Source of the DNA: Paramicrobacterium agarici | GTDB lineage: Bacteria > Actinomycetota > Actinomycetes > Actinomycetales > Microbacteriaceae | Reading direction: 5' to 3' | Assembly: GCF_002563955.1 (NCBI RefSeq) | Contig: NZ_PDJE01000001.1 | Location: 2,852,001-2,916,000 of the forward strand | DNA: 64,000 nucleotides | In this document: positions 63,749-64,000 of the stretch, in pieces | Numbering within the stretch: the first letter of the stretch is position 1 | Layout of the letters: the number at the start of each line of letters is the position of its first letter | The notes under the pieces: model-generated | The model's input: only the letters and a program-made list of their open reading frames with translations | Told to the model about the DNA's origin: nothing | Databases searched by the model: none | Position numbers and translations under genes: made by a program

Positions 63749-64000
63749 TATTCGACCTCGAAGATGCGGGCGACCATCTTCTGCCACACAGCCACTTGAG
63801 TTTCACCAGATAATGCCCGCGCGTTGTCGCTCGAGTTCTGCTTCCACCGCCGCACGTCCTCAGGCGTCATCGTTTCGAGCGTCTTCTTGAATTCAGCAAC
63901 TTCGAATCCGGCTGCGACCGCGCCGAGCTCATACTCGTCAAGTATGCGCATCATTTCCGGCGATGGCCCAATGATGATCCCCAGGCGCGCTTGAATGTAG
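63748..64000 (-). CDS. GT4-type glycosyltransferase, 3' part only
   Basis: The frame is open to the window edge and gives 83 C-terminal residues. It begins YIQARLGIIIGPSPEMM, matching the FVQARLAVVFSPSVETD donor-site segment of the glycosyltransferase at 60809-61954, and continues with the same helical tail pattern. Most of the protein lies outside the window. It shares one base with the ABC exporter start, so both belong to one operon. Confidence 0.75.
   Translation of the reverse strand, partial: YIQARLGIIIGPSPEMMRILDEYELGAVAAGFEVAEFKKTLETMTPEDVRRWKQNSSDNARALSGETQVAVWQKMVARIFEVE

Overview
The window reads as chromosomal DNA from a high-GC Gram-positive bacterium (Actinobacteria), most likely family Microbacteriaceae. 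This rests on the strong G/C third-position bias, frequent GTG/TTG starts, ATGA/GTGA gene overlaps, an AfsR/BTAD-type regulator, a DUF222/HNH (13E12-type) protein, DrrAB-type ABC genes, and the recurring octamer GGATGCTG/CAGCATCC. The genus cannot be fixed from the sequence alone. I saw no rRNA, tRNA, CRISPR array, insertion sequence or phage module.

Region 1 (1-28600) is ordinary chromosomal backbone. It carries the 3' part of metY with a CoA-binding partner, a methyltransferase, a 1054-aa BTAD/NB-ARC/TPR regulator, a CPA1 Na+/H+ antiporter, a DrrAB-like exporter, a Phd/VapC module, a TauE/SafE gene broken by an in-frame TGA, an SDR, L-serine dehydratase, an OBAP/DUF1264 protein, a DUF255 thioredoxin-fold protein, a three-gene overlapping operon (two membrane proteins and a carboxylesterase), a hydrolase with a TetR regulator, the DUF222/HNH protein, several oxidoreductases, RNase H, a second antitoxin/PIN pair whose toxin has lost two catalytic acids, mannose-6-phosphate isomerase and an acyl-CoA dehydrogenase.

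Region 2 (28619-39517) is a glycan-use locus. A sulfatase is divergent from a ROK repressor. They are followed by a CUT1 sugar ABC transporter (binding lipoprotein and two permeases, no ATPase), a GH38 alpha-mannosidase and a GH2 glycosidase, closed by a 12-bp-stem terminator. The sequence ATCAAATTGAT occurs in both control regions and is probably the ROK operator. The enzymes lack export signals, so an imported, probably sulfated, mannose-containing oligosaccharide would be taken apart inside the cell.

Region 3 (39622-64000, open to the right) is a surface-glycopolymer locus. It holds two tandem O-antigen-ligase-type membrane proteins, Wzm/Wzt, a GlfT2-like galactofuranosyltransferase, a fused CDP-ribitol synthase (IspD-like plus SDR), an acyltransferase, two pyruvyltransferases, a 1213-aa GT2/TagF-type fusion, a LicD/methyltransferase fusion, a small coiled-coil protein, Glf, GalE, a nucleotide-sugar dehydrogenase, two related GT4 enzymes and a type-I ABC exporter. 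Together these suggest export of a galactofuranose-containing, polyol-phosphate, pyruvylated, acylated and phospho-substituted wall polymer. The stretch of about 44-57 kb looks lower in GC and lacks the GGATGCTG octamer, which suggests it was acquired by transfer.
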